Shown: positions 31,897 to 42,142 of the stretch, one piece after another
Layout of the letters: the number at the start of each line of letters is the position of its first letter
Position numbering within the stretch: position 1 is the first letter of the stretch
DNA from: Nesterenkonia pannonica
Lineage (GTDB): Bacteria; Actinomycetota; Actinomycetes; Actinomycetales; Micrococcaceae
Assembly: GCF_019575955.1 (NCBI RefSeq)
Contig: NZ_CP080575.1
Span: 62,001-126,000, forward strand
Direction of reading: 5' to 3'
DNA length: 64,000 bases
Translations under genes and position numbers: made by a program
Notes under the pieces: generated by a model
Seen by the model: the letters and a program-made list of their open reading frames with translations, nothing else
Told to the model about the DNA's origin: nothing
Database searches by the model: none

Positions 31897-33003
31897 AGCC
31901 GCTCCCCGTCCCGGATTCGAAGAGCAGCAGGTACTGCTGAGCCACCGCCTGCCAAGAGTGCCTCTCGGCGGCGGCTCTGGCGGCCTGCGACCGCGCAGAT
32001 CTGTCGCCGCGCAGGCAGCGGCGTATGCTTACTGCGATGGAGGGCGCGTCCCTGGAGACGATCGTGCCGTTGGTCCCGTCGATCACCTCCGGCACACATC
32101 CCACCGGAGTGGCCACCACCGGGACCCCGCAGGCGAGCGCCTCCAGGACCACCAGCCCGTAGGACTCGTAGGCACTGGGCAGGACGAACACGTCCCCTGC
32201 CTGGAGGAAGGGCCGGGGTCTGCCTGCCTGCCGAGCAGGTGCACGCGCTCCGCGGCACCGGACTCTGCGGCGCGCCTGTGCGCGTCGTCGACCATGTCAG
32301 GGTGCCTCCCACCACGATCAGATGGAGGTCCGCAAGCTCCCGGAGCGCCTCGATCACCTGAGGGAGGCCTTTGCGGTCGAACTCATGGCCGATGAACACG
32401 GCGACCTCTGTGCTGGGGGCCAGCCCGAGCTGCTCCCGCACGTCTCCTCGCTGCTGAGGATCGGGCTGGTACCGGCTGATGTCCACTCCGTTGCCGATCA
32501 CAGCGGCGGGCGGGCGCACCCGGGGTAGGTCCGCTCCAACGCGCTGCGCTCCGCCTCGCACAGGCTGATCACCGCGGAGTGGGTGCGCCCGGCGAAGCGC
32601 GCTGCGTCGCGGGCCCAGACGAACAGGTGGAGCGGGTTCCGGAGCATCCGAAGCGCCGCGCCGCCGCGGGCGCGCATCGCCTCGGCGGTGATGCCATGAT
32701 TGACGTAGTAGTCCCCGGCGAGCGCATCGTTGTGGCAGATGCTCACCGTTCCCTCAGGCTGGCGAGCCAGCTCCCGTCCGGCCAGCACGCTGCCGACGGT
32801 GGAGAACCACACCACCCGCGCAGCGAGGGTGAGCCGCCCCTTCACCCCTCCGCCTGCTGCCGGCGGCAGGCGCCGCGCGCGTCGGCGAGCGTGAACCGGC
32901 TGGTCTCGACGCCCAGCTTCGCCCATTCCTGCTCCAGGTGGTACGCCACTGACTCCACTCCGCTTCCGGTGCGGATCTCGGGGGCGATCTGAAGGATCCT
33001 CAT
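31893..33003 (-). CDS. GT4 glycosyltransferase
   Basis: About 370 aa. MRILQIAPEIRTGSGVESVA, then VSICHNDALAGDYYVNHGIT (an acceptor-domain block seen in WaaG/RfaB-like actinobacterial enzymes), AVISLCEAERSALERTYP, VIGNGVDISRYQPDP, VAVFIGHEFDRKGLPQVIEA, and FVLPSAYESYGLVVLEALAC (donor motif ESYGLVVLE). Frameshifts lie near 32860, 32520, 32300 and 32200. ATG overlaps the preceding GT stop, and the proposed TGA at 31893 overlaps the next ATG, so the four minus-strand GTs are translationally coupled. Confidence 0.8.
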
Positions 33004-34166
33004 GCGGGCCGCCCGTCGTCCGCCATCGCCAGATGCTCCGCGAGGAAGCTCCAGGACAGGCTCCAGTCGTGGTGCTCGGCATAGCGGCGGGCGGCTCGTC
33101 CGTGCTCTGCCGCCGCATCCCGGTCGTCCAGGAGCTCCTGCAGGGACCGCGCGAGGGCGTGCGGATCCCCAGCGGGAAAGAGATGCTTGGGGGAGGCGAT
33201 GGCTTCCGGGATGCCGCCGACGTCGCTGGCCAGCACCACCAGCCCTGATGCTTGGCCTTCGGAGACGGTCAGGCCCCATGGCTCGGGCCATCGTGAGGGG
33301 ACGACGAGCACGTCCTGGGAGCGCAGCACCTCAGGGAGGGTGCGTCGGTCGACGGAGGAGGAACCTCACGGGCGAGGCGAGTCCGGGCGCGGTCTGCCGG
33401 AGCCTGTCTTCGAAGGCGCTCAGCGGCGCCTCGGGGTCGAAGCCATCGCTGCCGATCACGGTGAGGGCCAGGTCTGCTGTGCCGAGGAGCTCAGCGGCCT
33501 CCAGGAGCACGTCCGCTCCCTTGGAGGATGACTCGGCCGAGATAGGCGACCCGCAGCGGCTCTCCGGCCGCGCGGGTCCGAGGCTCCTGCGCGGCGGTGA
33601 ACTGCAGGCAGTCGGCCGCATTGGGCACCACGACCACGCGGCGGTGCATCGCCCCGGGCAGCTGACGCTTCAGCCTCTCCGCCAAGAAGCTGCTCACGCA
33701 GACGATGAGGGCGACGTGGGCCAGCGCCGCTGCGGCCTCCCGCTGCGTGTAGGTCCGCAGGAGATCGTTGTGCGCGTAGAGCACCGCCTGATGACGAGTG
33801 TGGTCCACCAGCGGAATCAGCTGCACCAGATTGTGGGCGATCACGGTGCTGGGCGGCCATGTGCCCTGCTCCGCCAGCAGCGGCTTCAGCTCCCTGCGCT
33901 GGAAGGGCCTGGAGCCTGAGACGGTGCCGACCGCGGCGTCGATCACTCGGCGGCCGCGTCCTGGGGAGGGCGCCTGAGCGTATTCGCGGCAGGTGACCTG
34001 CGGATACCTGTCCGAGTAGGTGCCCTCGGCGATGAGCACGCCCTGCTCCGGCGAGCCGTCCTCGCGCGCTGCCGCACGGGTGAGGCCGTCGATGACGGTC
34101 GGCACGGCACTGCCGGTGCGGGGAGAAGTGGTCACCGGGTGTGATGGCGTGCAGGATCGGCCTCAT
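33000..34166 (-). CDS. GT4 glycosyltransferase
   Basis: About 388 aa. It starts MRPILHAITPGDHFSPRTGS after correcting one base; TVIDGLTRAAAREDG, VLIAEGTYSDRYPQ, TVIAHNLVQLIPLVDHTRHQ, HNDLLRTYTQREAAAALAHV, VVVVPNAADCLQF, LRVAYLGRVIPSKGADVLLE (after a second correction), and VVPSRWPEPWGLTVSEGQAS (EPWGLTVSE donor motif) follow. Frameshifts near 34120, 33525 and 33350. Its 3' end overlaps the following GT by ATGA; the start lies at the end of the Wzy-like gene. Confidence 0.82.
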
Positions 34167-35353
34167 GCCCACCTCCTTCCGCATCTGTCGGCTGGGCCTT
34201 CTCCCAGGCCATGACCCCACGGCCAGGTAGGCCATCATCCAGGGATGGCGGCCTGCCCGGCGACAGAAGAGGTCGAGCTGGCCCTGCACGAATCGGGCCA
34301 CAATGACGGCGGCGGCGATCTGGCCGTAGCGGGCGGGAAGGGCGAGCACGACCCACAGGGTCGTGACGCACAGGACGACGAAGCCTGCAAGGCCCAGGAG
34401 CCCGGCCGAGGAGAGCATCTCGAGGAACGCGTTGGGCGGTTGGAAGCCTCCGTACTCCTCGGTGTACCACCACCTCAGCCCGACGCCGAAGATCGGGAGA
34501 CCTCCCAGATCTCCAGCGAATCGTCGAACCACTCCAGCCGCTGCGCGACGGAGTTGAACGGGTTGGCCTCGGAGAGCTGGTCCCGCACGGAGTACATCAC
34601 GTAGGCGACGGTAAGCAGGCACGCGAGCAGGAGCAGCCTCGCCCGTCCGCCCCCGTTCTCCCGCCGCCTCAGCGCCAGGAGCGCGACGACGACGAAGACG
34701 GACACCATGGCCTGACGCGATCCGGACGCGGCGATGCTTACCGCGCACAGCACCATTCCTGAGAGGGCCAGCGTCCGGTTCCAGCGGAGCCAGTCGGGAC
34801 GGAGCCACAGCATCAGGAACGCGAAGGCCAGCGTGTTGCCGATGAAGTTCTTGTGCAGGAAGGGCAGGTACACCTCGCCGTACGAGCCGGTCTGCACCAG
34901 CATCAGCAGCCCTGCAATGACCGCAGCCGCAGCGATGCCGGCTGAGCCGACCACGTAGAGGGTGAGCGCGCCTCGGGCGTAGCCGCCCCGGCCCACCACC
35001 CAGCCCACGGCCAGGCCGCCCATCACCAGGGCGAGGACATGGAACCACTCGAGAAGATTCGCCAGGTAGGGATTGAGCAGCACCGTGGGCACCAGCATCA
35101 GCTGGAAGGCCAGCGCCGCCCACATCAGCGGCCTCATCCGAGAGGCGTCTCCTCCGCGCAGATACAGCAGAACAGCGGGAAGCAGCGCAATCGCGAGCAC
35201 CAGATCGGACACGCTCACCGGCCCAGCCCGGACCATCACCAGGGTGGCGGGGAATGCCAGGACGGGCAGCAGAGCGATGTTGGTGGAGAGAATTCCCAGA
35301 GCGAGCAGCCCTACGGCCACAAGGACGAGGACGGTCTCGATGGGCACGTTCAT
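34163..35353 (-). CDS. Wzy-like polymerase / O-antigen ligase-family membrane protein
   Basis: About 395 aa with ~11 transmembrane helices from the first residues (TVLVLVAVGLLALGILSTNI). A large extracytoplasmic loop lies near residues 240-310 (SVRDQLSEANPFNSVAQRLE; FGVGLRWWYTEEYGGFQPPN), followed by the Wzy_C-like PNAFLEMLSSAGLLGLAGF. FGVGLRWW and the PHN-like QPPNAFLE block are typical of the Wzy/ligase fold. It probably joins repeat units of the exopolysaccharide on the outside of the membrane. Frameshifts near 34495 and 34220 blur the C-terminus; TGA at 34163 is chosen because it overlaps the next start. It is coupled to the phosphatase upstream. Confidence 0.8.
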
Positions 35354-35934
35354 CGGCGGGCCGCCTCCAGCTCAGGCAGCGCTCCCGAGCAGCTGCGCAG
35401 AAGCTGGTCGATGAGCCGGTCCAGCTCTTCGATCGCAGCTCGCCATGCGCGCGCTTAGCCGACCCATGGGGTCATCGATGTCGTCCGCCGCGCTGCTGCC
35501 CAGCAGCACGGTGCGGGAGCAGTAAGCTGCCGCCTGCCCGACCCATGCCTGGAAGTCGGCCCCTGGGGCGCAGGGTTCTCGTGGGCCCATCGAAGAAACT
35601 GTCTGAGGGGTGCACACGGGGCCACGTCTCCGGCAGCTCCGCCACAAGGTCACGAGCTTCGGCTCGCCCAGAGGTGAGGATGAGGTCCGCGCGAGCGAGC
35701 TGGTCGGCGTTCGCGCGGCGGCTGCGATGCTCCGAGAGGTCTATCTTAGGCCTGGGCCGCAGCGCGGATGCCCACCTGCGGGGTGAGCTCGCCGGGGCGC
35801 AGCAGCCCTGCGGACGAGACGGTCACGCCGAGGCCCAGCCGATAAGCCTTGTCCCGGGTGAGATGCTCGGCCAGCGGGGATCGGCACCGGTTGGCCCGGC
35901 AGAGAAAGATGAGCTCTGGAGCAGCGATGACCAT
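35350..35934 (-). CDS. Low-molecular-weight protein-tyrosine phosphatase (Wzb-like)
   Basis: About 195 aa. The P-loop is near the N-terminus: LIFLCRANRCRSPLAEHLTR, with C-x5-R-S in CRANRCRS. The general acid comes late, in SADDIDDPMGR (DP motif). Between them are VSSAGLLRPGELTP, KIDLSEHRSRRANADQLARA and ADLILTSGRAEARDL. Frameshifts lie near 35750 (a TAAG word), 35640, 35590 and 35455. It is ~40 residues longer than most family members because of a C-terminal helix (AAIEELDRLIDQLLRSCSGA). It probably dephosphorylates the BY-kinase encoded at 54.6-56.2 kb. Stop overlaps the Wzy start (ATGA). Confidence 0.82.
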
Positions 35935-36019
35935 AGCGGACCCATACCGTCCCTTCGCCGATCCGGGCGCCTCGTGTGTGTCATCATAGCCCCAATATCG
36001 GCTTACGGCTGGGGGCCTC
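35935..36019. promoter_or_regulatory. Divergent promoter region, phosphatase/Wzy operon and GT operon
   Basis: 85 bp between divergent starts. It contains AT-rich words (CATCATAGC, CAATAT) near 35984-36000 that could serve as -10 elements. No clear operator. Confidence 0.35.
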
Positions 36020-37120
36020 ATGACGGACTCAGAGACACATCAGCTGCGGGTGCTTCGGATTGCCCACCACGGCGTCGTCTCGGCCTGGAGGCAGCGGGAG
36101 CGCGAGCTGCGGCGCCTGGGGCTGCACGTCACCCTGGTCTCGGCGAAGCGATGGAACGAGGGCGGCCGCGACGTGCAGCTGGACCCGGGCGACGACGACT
36201 TCGTCCGGGGAGTGCGCACGCTGGGCCGGCACCCGAACGCCTTCCTCTACTCTCCGTGGGCGCTGTGGCGCCTCCTGGGCCAGCCCTGGGATGTGATCGA
36301 TCTTCACGAGGAGTAAGCGTCCTTGGCGACGGCGGAGGTTCTGGCGCTCCGTCGGCTGCGGCGCCTGAGCACGCCCTTCACCCTCTACTCCGCCCAGAAC
36401 ATCCCCAAGCGCTACCCGGCGCCCTTCCGCTGGTTCGAACAGTATGCGCTGCGCCGCACCGCAGGCGTGTCGGTCTGCAATGCCGAAGCAGGCGAGATTC
36501 TGCGCCGCAAGGGCCTGCGAGCGCCTGCCCGGCTGATCGGCCTGGGAATCGATCGATCGGTGTTCGCACCCGCAGCCTCTGCGGGCCCGCAGCGCCCGCT
36601 GCGTGTGGGATACGCCGGAAGGCTGGAGCCCCACAAGGGAGTGGAGGTGCTGATCGAGGCGCTGGGCCGCCTCGAGGGCTGCACTCTGGAGCTCGCCGGT
36701 GACGGCTCGCAGCGCACGCACCTTCAGGAGCTGGCCCGTCGCACCGGCGCTGCCGACCGGGTGACCTTCAGCGGCCATCTCGGCGACCGGCTGCCGGACT
36801 TCTACCGACGGATCGATGTGCTGGCGGTCCCTTCGCTGCCGACGCCGGGCTGGCTGGAGCAGTTCGGCCGGGTCGTCGTGGAGGCGTTCGCCTCCGGGGT
36901 GCCGGTGGTCGCCGCAGACAGCGGCGCACTGCCGGAGGTGGTGGGGCAGGCGGGCGTTCTTGTGCCGCCCGGGGATCCGCAGGCGCTGGCCGACGGCATC
37001 CGTGAGGCGTCAAGCCCGTTCGCTGGGCGGAGCTCAGGGAGGCGGGCCTGGAGCGCGCCCAGCGGTTCGACTGGCCCGCTGTGGCAGAGGCCCATGAGGA
37101 GCTCCTTCGCACGGCGCTGA
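36020..37120 (+). CDS. GT4 glycosyltransferase
   Basis: About 365 aa. LRVLRIAHHGVVSAWRQRER is followed by VIDLHEE, then an in-frame TAA (GTAAGC at 36313-36318), then SLATAEVLALRRLRRLSTPF in the same frame. Reading the word as GCCAGC gives HEEPASLAT, the conserved HEEPxSL motif of this GT4 group, so the stop is probably not real. FTLYSAQNIPKRYPAPFRW, ARLIGLGIDRSVFAP, VGYAGRLEPHKGVEVLIEAL and the C-terminal donor region LEQFGRVVVEAFASGVPVVA follow. Another frameshift near 37010 obscures the exact stop before the next GT. Confidence 0.82.
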
Positions 37121-37158
37121 GCCCCGCAAAGGAGGGGCCCGCACCCCACGGGGAGGAG

Positions 37159-38022
37159 GTGCCGCCGCCCGAGATCGTCGTGGTCGCCTACGGCCCGACG
37201 CCGCCCCTGGCTGAGGCCCTGAGGCCGCTGGGCGAATACTCGGTGACCATCGTGGACAACTCGTCCTCGGAAGAGACCCGCCTGCTGGCGGAGAGGACGG
37301 GCGCCCGCTACATCGACCCGGGCGCCAACCTGGGATTCGGCACCGGGGTCAACCGGGGCCTTCAGGACCTGGCGGCCCGAGGACGCAGCGACCGCGACGT
37401 CCTGCTGCTGAACCCCGATGCCGCGGTGGCTCCGTCTGCGATCCGCCTGCTGCAGGATGAGCTGCGCCGCAGGCCCGAGCTGGCGTGCGCGGCCCCGGTC
37501 CAGCGTCACCCCGAGACGGGGCGGCCGGAGCGGGTCGCGTGGCCGTTCCCCAGCCCCTCAGGAGCATGGCTCGAAGCGGTGGGGCTGGGCAGGCTGGACC
37601 GTCGTGCGGGGTTCGTGATCGGTTCGGTGCTGCTGCTGCGGGCGGCTGCCGTCGCCGACGTCGGGCACTTCGACGAGAGGTTCTTCCTCTACGCCGAGGA
37701 GACCGACTGGCAGCGCCGTGCGGTGAGCCGAGGGTGGTCGACGGGGATCGTCCCCGCGGCGACGGCGACCCACGTGGGCGCCGGAACAGGCGGGGACTCC
37801 ACCCGCCGGATGGAGATGTTCAACACCTCCCTGCTGGAGTACATGAGCAAGCATCACGGCCGACGGGGCGAGCTCAGCTATCGCACAGCGGTGCTCGGAG
37901 GAGCCCTGCTGCGCCGGATCCTCGCCTCCGGGGAGGTGCGTGAGCGCTCCCGGTGGAGGCTCGGGTTCTACACCTCAGCTCCTCGGCCCGCCGGAGCGCA
38001 GGAGCAGCCCCTGTGGATCTGA
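37159..38022 (+). CDS. GT2 glycosyltransferase (rhamnosyltransferase-like)
   Basis: 288 aa from the GTG at 37159, which follows GGGGAGGAG. The open frame extends upstream into the GT4 gene, so a GT4-GT2 fusion is not excluded. PEIVVVAYGPTPPLAEALRP, VTIVDNSSSEETRLL, NLGFGTGVNRGLQDLA and VLLLNPDAAVAPSAI (LNPD in place of DxD) mark a WbbL-like inverting GT2. GFVIGSVLLLRAAAVADVGH, FDERFFLYAEETDW (ED-W acceptor motif) and THVGAGTGGDS follow. It overlaps the next GT by 10 bp. Probable role: addition of a deoxysugar such as rhamnose (inference from family). Confidence 0.83.
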   Translation: MPPPEIVVVAYGPTPPLAEALRPLGEYSVTIVDNSSSEETRLLAERTGARYIDPGANLGFGTGVNRGLQDLAARGRSDRDVLLLNPDAAVAPSAIRLLQDELRRRPELACAAPVQRHPETGRPERVAWPFPSPSGAWLEAVGLGRLDRRAGFVIGSVLLLRAAAVADVGHFDERFFLYAEETDWQRRAVSRGWSTGIVPAATATHVGAGTGGDSTRRMEMFNTSLLEYMSKHHGRRGELSYRTAVLGGALLRRILASGEVRERSRWRLGFYTSAPRPAGAQEQPLWI

Positions 38023-39130
38023 TCGTCTGCTCCCTGGAGCCGTGGGACAACATCTGGCGCAGAAACCAGTTCCTCATCGACGGACTGCTGCGACGGGGTG
38101 AGGTTCAGCGGGTCCTCTTTGTGGAGCCCTCGTGCGATCCGATCCACCAGCTGCGACGCCGCAGAGCCCCTCGTCGCGGAGCAGGCCTCTCAGCGGTGCC
38201 CGGCTATGAGGACGCCTGCACCGCCTCGAGCTCACCAAGTGGCTGCCCCGCTCCGCCTACCCGCTGGCCGACTTCGGCCTGCGGCGCGGGGTCCGCTCAG
38301 CGGCCCGGCGACTGGGGATGGACGACCCTCTGCTGTGGGTCAACGATCCGGGCTGGGCCCACCTTGCCGACTCTGCCGGATGGCCGGTCCTCTACGACAT
38401 CACCGACGACTGGACCGCCGCCGATCGCCCCGCCCGCGAGCACGCACGGATCCTGGCCAATGAGCGCCTCCTGCTGCAGATCGCCCGCAGCGTCGTCGTG
38501 TGCTCCTCAGCCCTGGCGCGCAGCCGGGACCGACTGCGCACGGTGGAGCTGATCCCCAACGCGGTGGACACCCAGCGCTACGTGCAGCCCCAGCCCCGAC
38601 CCGAAGATCTGGGGCCAGGGAGGACCGCCCTCTACGTGGGCACCCTTCACGAGGACAGGCTGGACGTGCAGCTGTGCCGCCGCCTCGGCGAACAGCTCGA
38701 TGGGCAGGGCGCCTCCCTGGTCCTGCTCGGGCCCAACGCGCTGAGCCGGGAGAACACCGAGCTCCTGCAGCGCAGCCGCGGGGTGCGCATCCTGGGCTCG
38801 AGGGCGCACGATCAGATGCTTAAGCGTACATGCGGCACGCCGATGCGCTCGTCGTGCCGCACACGGTGAGCAGCTTCACCGACAGCCTGGACCCGCTGAA
38901 GCTCTACGAGTACCAGGCGGCGGGACGGCCGATCGCCGCGACCCCGGTCTCAGGCTTCAGGGAGCTGCACGGCCTGCCGGGCGTCGCGATAGCGTCCGCT
39001 GAGACCTTCGCTGAGGCCGCCGCTGAGCTGCTCGCACGCCCTCCGGAGCGGATCGGCCCCTTCGAGCCCCGACTGGAGCGACCGGGTGACGGCGATGGCA
39101 GGCGTCATCCGCGCCGCCGCAGCCTCCTGA
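38013..39130 (+). CDS. GT4-like glycosyltransferase
   Basis: About 372 aa. DLIVCSLEPWDNIWRRNQFL, then WVNDPGWAHLADSAGWPVLY, DITDDWTAADRPAREHARIL, SVVVCSSALARSRD, ELIPNAVDTQRYVQP, TALYVGTLHEDRLDVQLCRR, LVLLGPNALSRENTELLQRS, and FTDSLDPLKLYEYQAAGRPI (DPLKLYEY-AAG donor motif of the GT1/GT4 'DxW' group). At 38818 GCTTAAGC replaces an expected GCTGGC, breaking MLAYMRHADALVVPH. Other frameshifts near 38215 and 39080. The C-terminus overlaps the convergent GT2 by 26 bp. Confidence 0.82.
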
Positions 39131-40016
39131 TCAGCTGTCTCGCCGCGCCGTCGACCAGCCCTGAGGGAGCGGTGCGCGCCGCCCATCCCAGCTCGCCCGC
39201 AGCACTCACAGGGCCCTCCTGGGACCATCGGCGTCTGGCAGCCCGCGCTGCGCCCCACCAGGCGAATCGTCGGTTCTTCTGGAGGCTCTCCCGCAGAGCG
39301 GCTGCGAGCTCGTCGCGGCCCGCGTCCTCAGCGAGGCCCAGGTGCAGCTGAAGAACCCGGTCGATGCTTACCACCAGCTCACGGTGCCGACCCGTGGTGT
39401 TCGACGCGTGCGCACGGTAGTCCACCAGGGCCTCCGGCACGCAGACGAATCGGCCGAGCTGTGCCAGCCTGAGGATCAGGTCCAGGTCCTCGGCCATGCG
39501 CATCCCCGCATGGAACCCGCCCGCAGCGATCAGCGCCGACCTGCGCACCATCAGGTTCGGCAGGATGATGCCGACGCTGCGCCGGGCGATGCTCAGCGCA
39601 TCGGGGACCTGCCGCTGATCCGCATCCGCCACCACCTGGCCGTGCTCATCGATGCTGCGCATTCCGCAGTACGAGGCAGCCGCCTCGGGATGGGAGGCCA
39701 GGACTTCGGCCTGCCGCTCGAGCCGCTCAGGCGCCCAGCGATCATCGTCGTCGAGGAAGACCAGCAGATCCCCGTGCGCCGCGGCGCGCCACGTTGCGCG
39801 CAGCGCTGACTCCCGCCGCCCGACGGTGGATGACCCGTGCCCCGGAACCGCAGCCGCAGCCCGGTCGATCGCCGCGGGGTCCTCGGCCCCGTCGTCCACC
39901 ACGATGACCTCCAGCGGCTGTCGCGTCTGGAGGGCGACCGAGCCGAGGGCTTCGTCGAAGAACGGTCCGGAGCGGTTGGTGGCGACCACCACGCTCACCG
40001 ACGGCTCCACGCTCAT
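39105..40016 (-). CDS. GT2 (GT-A fold) glycosyltransferase
   Basis: 303 aa, uninterrupted from the ATG at 40016. SVSVVVATNRSGPFFDEALG opens the GT-A fold, VIVVDDGAEDPAAID binds the nucleotide, LLVFLDDDDRWAPERLERQA holds the DDD metal site, and GGFHAGMRMAEDLDLILRLA is the acceptor/ED motif. The C-terminus is basic and helical (RFAWWGAARAARRRW), perhaps membrane-peripheral. Divergent from the ABC exporter genes over 92 bp. Confidence 0.85.
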   Translation of the reverse strand: MSVEPSVSVVVATNRSGPFFDEALGSVALQTRQPLEVIVVDDGAEDPAAIDRAAAAVPGHGSSTVGRRESALRATWRAAAHGDLLVFLDDDDRWAPERLERQAEVLASHPEAAASYCGMRSIDEHGQVVADADQRQVPDALSIARRSVGIILPNLMVRRSALIAAGGFHAGMRMAEDLDLILRLAQLGRFVCVPEALVDYRAHASNTTGRHRELVVSIDRVLQLHLGLAEDAGRDELAAALRESLQKNRRFAWWGAARAARRRWSQEGPVSAAGELGWAARTAPSGLVDGAARQLIRRLRRRG

Positions 40017-40108
40017 GCGCCATATTCTAAGCGGAACGCTCTCACCTCTCGTTTTAGTGGGCGTAAGGGGATATGTTAAAGACAATCCGCGTTTAGAGGG
40101 GACAGAAT
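40017..40108. promoter_or_regulatory. Divergent promoter region upstream of wzt
   Basis: 92 bp, notably AT-rich for this genome, with TATGTTAAA at about 40072 and GTTTTAGTGGGCGTAAG upstream of it. GAGGGGAC before the GTG at 40109 can act as ribosome-binding site. Confidence 0.4.
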
Positions 40109-41314
40109 GTGGCATCAGCTCCAGCAGTAAGTGTGTCCGGCCTGGGCAAAACCTATAGGTTGGGGGCCGCCACGAGCGCCCCTCCACAGCTGCGCAGGCC
40201 GCGGTGCAGTGGCTGCGCTCCACCGGCATCGCCAAGTACACGCTCTTCGACGCCCTCAAAGATGTGTCCTTCGACATCCCTCAGGGGAGGCGGTGGGCAT
40301 CGTGGGCCGCAACGGCGCCGGGAAGTCGACCCTGCTCAAGCTCCTGACCCGAGTCACCGCTCCCACACAGGGCCGCATCGAGCTGCACGGCCGGGTGGGC
40401 TCGCTCCTGGAGGTCGGCACCGGCTTCCACCCGGAGCTCACCGGCAAGGAGAACATCTACCTCAACGGCTCGATCCTCGGGATGAGCCGCCGGGAGATCA
40501 AAAAGCGGTACGACGAGATTGTCGAGTTCTCCGGCATCGAGAGATTCCTTGCCACCCCCGTCAAACGCTATTCATCCGGAATGCAGGTACGCCTGGCCTT
40601 CTCCGTCGCAGCCCATCTGGACACGGAGATCCTCGCCATCGACGAGGTCCTGGCCGTCGGCGACGCCGAATTCCAGAGACGATCCATCGCCAAGATGCGT
40701 GAGGCGGCCATGCCGCAGGAGAACCGTGCTCTACGTGAGCCACCAGCTGCAGACCGTGCAGTCCCTGTGCAGCTCCGCGATGCTGCTGGACCGCGGCACG
40801 CTCACCTACTCCGGCACCGTCGAAGGGACTCTGGCCGCGTACCGCGACAGCTTCGAGAGCTTCGCCCTGGCCCAGCGCGACGCTGACCAGCGCCCCGGCA
40901 CGGGCGCCCTGCGCCTGAGCAGCGTGTCGATGGAGGACGAGTTCCTGAAGTCCGGCGAGGACATCAGCGTCCGGTTCAGCGCACCCTCGGCGGAGCACCT
41001 CGTCGGCAGCTACTTCGTCTCAGCGCACATCAACAACGACCAGGGCGTGATCGTCGCCCAGTGCGATTCGCGCCTGCTGGGCGCATGGTTCGACCCGAAC
41101 TCCCCATGAGGGGCAGCTGACCGTCAAGGACCTGTGGCTCAAGCCCGGGCAGTACACCGTGGATCTCTTCGTATGCCAGGCGGGCATCCTCGACGCCTGG
41201 GAGGGCGCCTGGCGCTTCGAGATCCTCCCCGACCTTCCCTACCCGGAGTTCACCGAGTCCTCCGGCACGGAGAAGGGCCTCGTCTTCGTCAACTTCGACT
41301 ACCAGGTGGACTGA
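40109..41314 (+). CDS. wzt: Polysaccharide ABC exporter, ATP-binding subunit with C-terminal sugar-binding domain (Wzt)
   Basis: About 400 aa. The nucleotide-binding domain has [20 protein letters not shown] (Walker [10 protein letters not shown]), [20 protein letters not shown] (Q-loop region of the polysaccharide-export group), [20 protein letters not shown] (signature), and [16 protein letters not shown] (Walker B). Residues ~265-400 form a beta-rich Wzt_C-type domain ([50 protein letters not shown]), which in ABC O-antigen exporters recognises the finished glycan. Frameshifts near 40190, 40285, 40715 and 41105. GTG start; wzm begins 1 bp after the stop. Confidence 0.88.
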
Positions 41315-41315
41315 T

Positions 41316-42142
41316 ATGGCCGACACGGAGCACACCATCATCAACCCTCCCGGGCGGCTCAACATGCCGCCCTGGAGGGAAATATGGCGCGCCCGCGAAG
41401 TCGCCGTCCGGCTCGCCCAGCGGGACATCATCGTCCGCTACCGGCAGACGATCTTCGGGGTCACCTGGGTGCTGCTGCAGCCGCTCGTCACCGCCGGAGT
41501 GTTCACGATCGTCTTCGGCGTCATCGCCTACCTGGAGTCCGACGGCATCCCGACCTTCATCTTCACCCTGTCCGCCATGCTGGCGTGGAACCTGTTCAAC
41601 GGGGCCGTCGGACAGGCCTCAGCCTCCATGGTCGCCAACCAGTCCCTGGTGCAGAAGGTGTTCTTCCCGCGGATTCTGGTGCTAGCCTCCAGCCTGGCAT
41701 CGATCGTGGTGGACTTCCTGGTGGGGTTCGCGCTGCTGATCGTCCTGCTCTTCGTCTTCGGCATCGTTCCCGGGTGGGGCCTGCTCATGCTGCCGGTGTG
41801 GGTCGTTCTGATCCTCATGTTCGGGCTGGGCCTGGGCCTGATGGCGGCCGCCTACATGGTCAAGTATCGGGACGTGGGCTACGTGCTTCCCTGGGTGCTC
41901 CAGGTGCTGATGTACGCCAGCCCCTGGCCTACTCCGTCTCGGCGGTCCCGGAGAGCGTGCGCTGGCTGTTCGAGGCCAACCCGATCACATGGTTCCTCGA
42001 AGCGTTCCGGTGGTCCACCCTGGGCGCGGACGTTCCGCCCACCTGGCAGATGGTCGCCCTGGGCGCAGCTGCGCCGCTGGTTCTGTTCATAGGCATGCTC
42101 GTCTTCCAGAAGAACGAGCGGGAATTCGCGGACTTCATCTGA
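41316..42142 (+). CDS. wzm: Polysaccharide ABC exporter, permease subunit (Wzm)
   Basis: About 275 aa, six transmembrane helices, ABC-2 family. AREVAVRLAQRDIIVRYRQT is the cytoplasmic amphipathic/coupling region, followed by GVTWVLLQPLVTAGVFTIVF, MLAWNLFNGAVGQASASMVA, QSLVQKVFFPRILVLASSLA and MAAAYMVKYRDVGYVLPWVL. The C-terminus PITWFLEAFRWSTLG precedes the last helix. One frameshift near 41925. Pairs with Wzt to export a lipid-linked glycan; the stop overlaps the next gene (TGATG). Confidence 0.9.
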
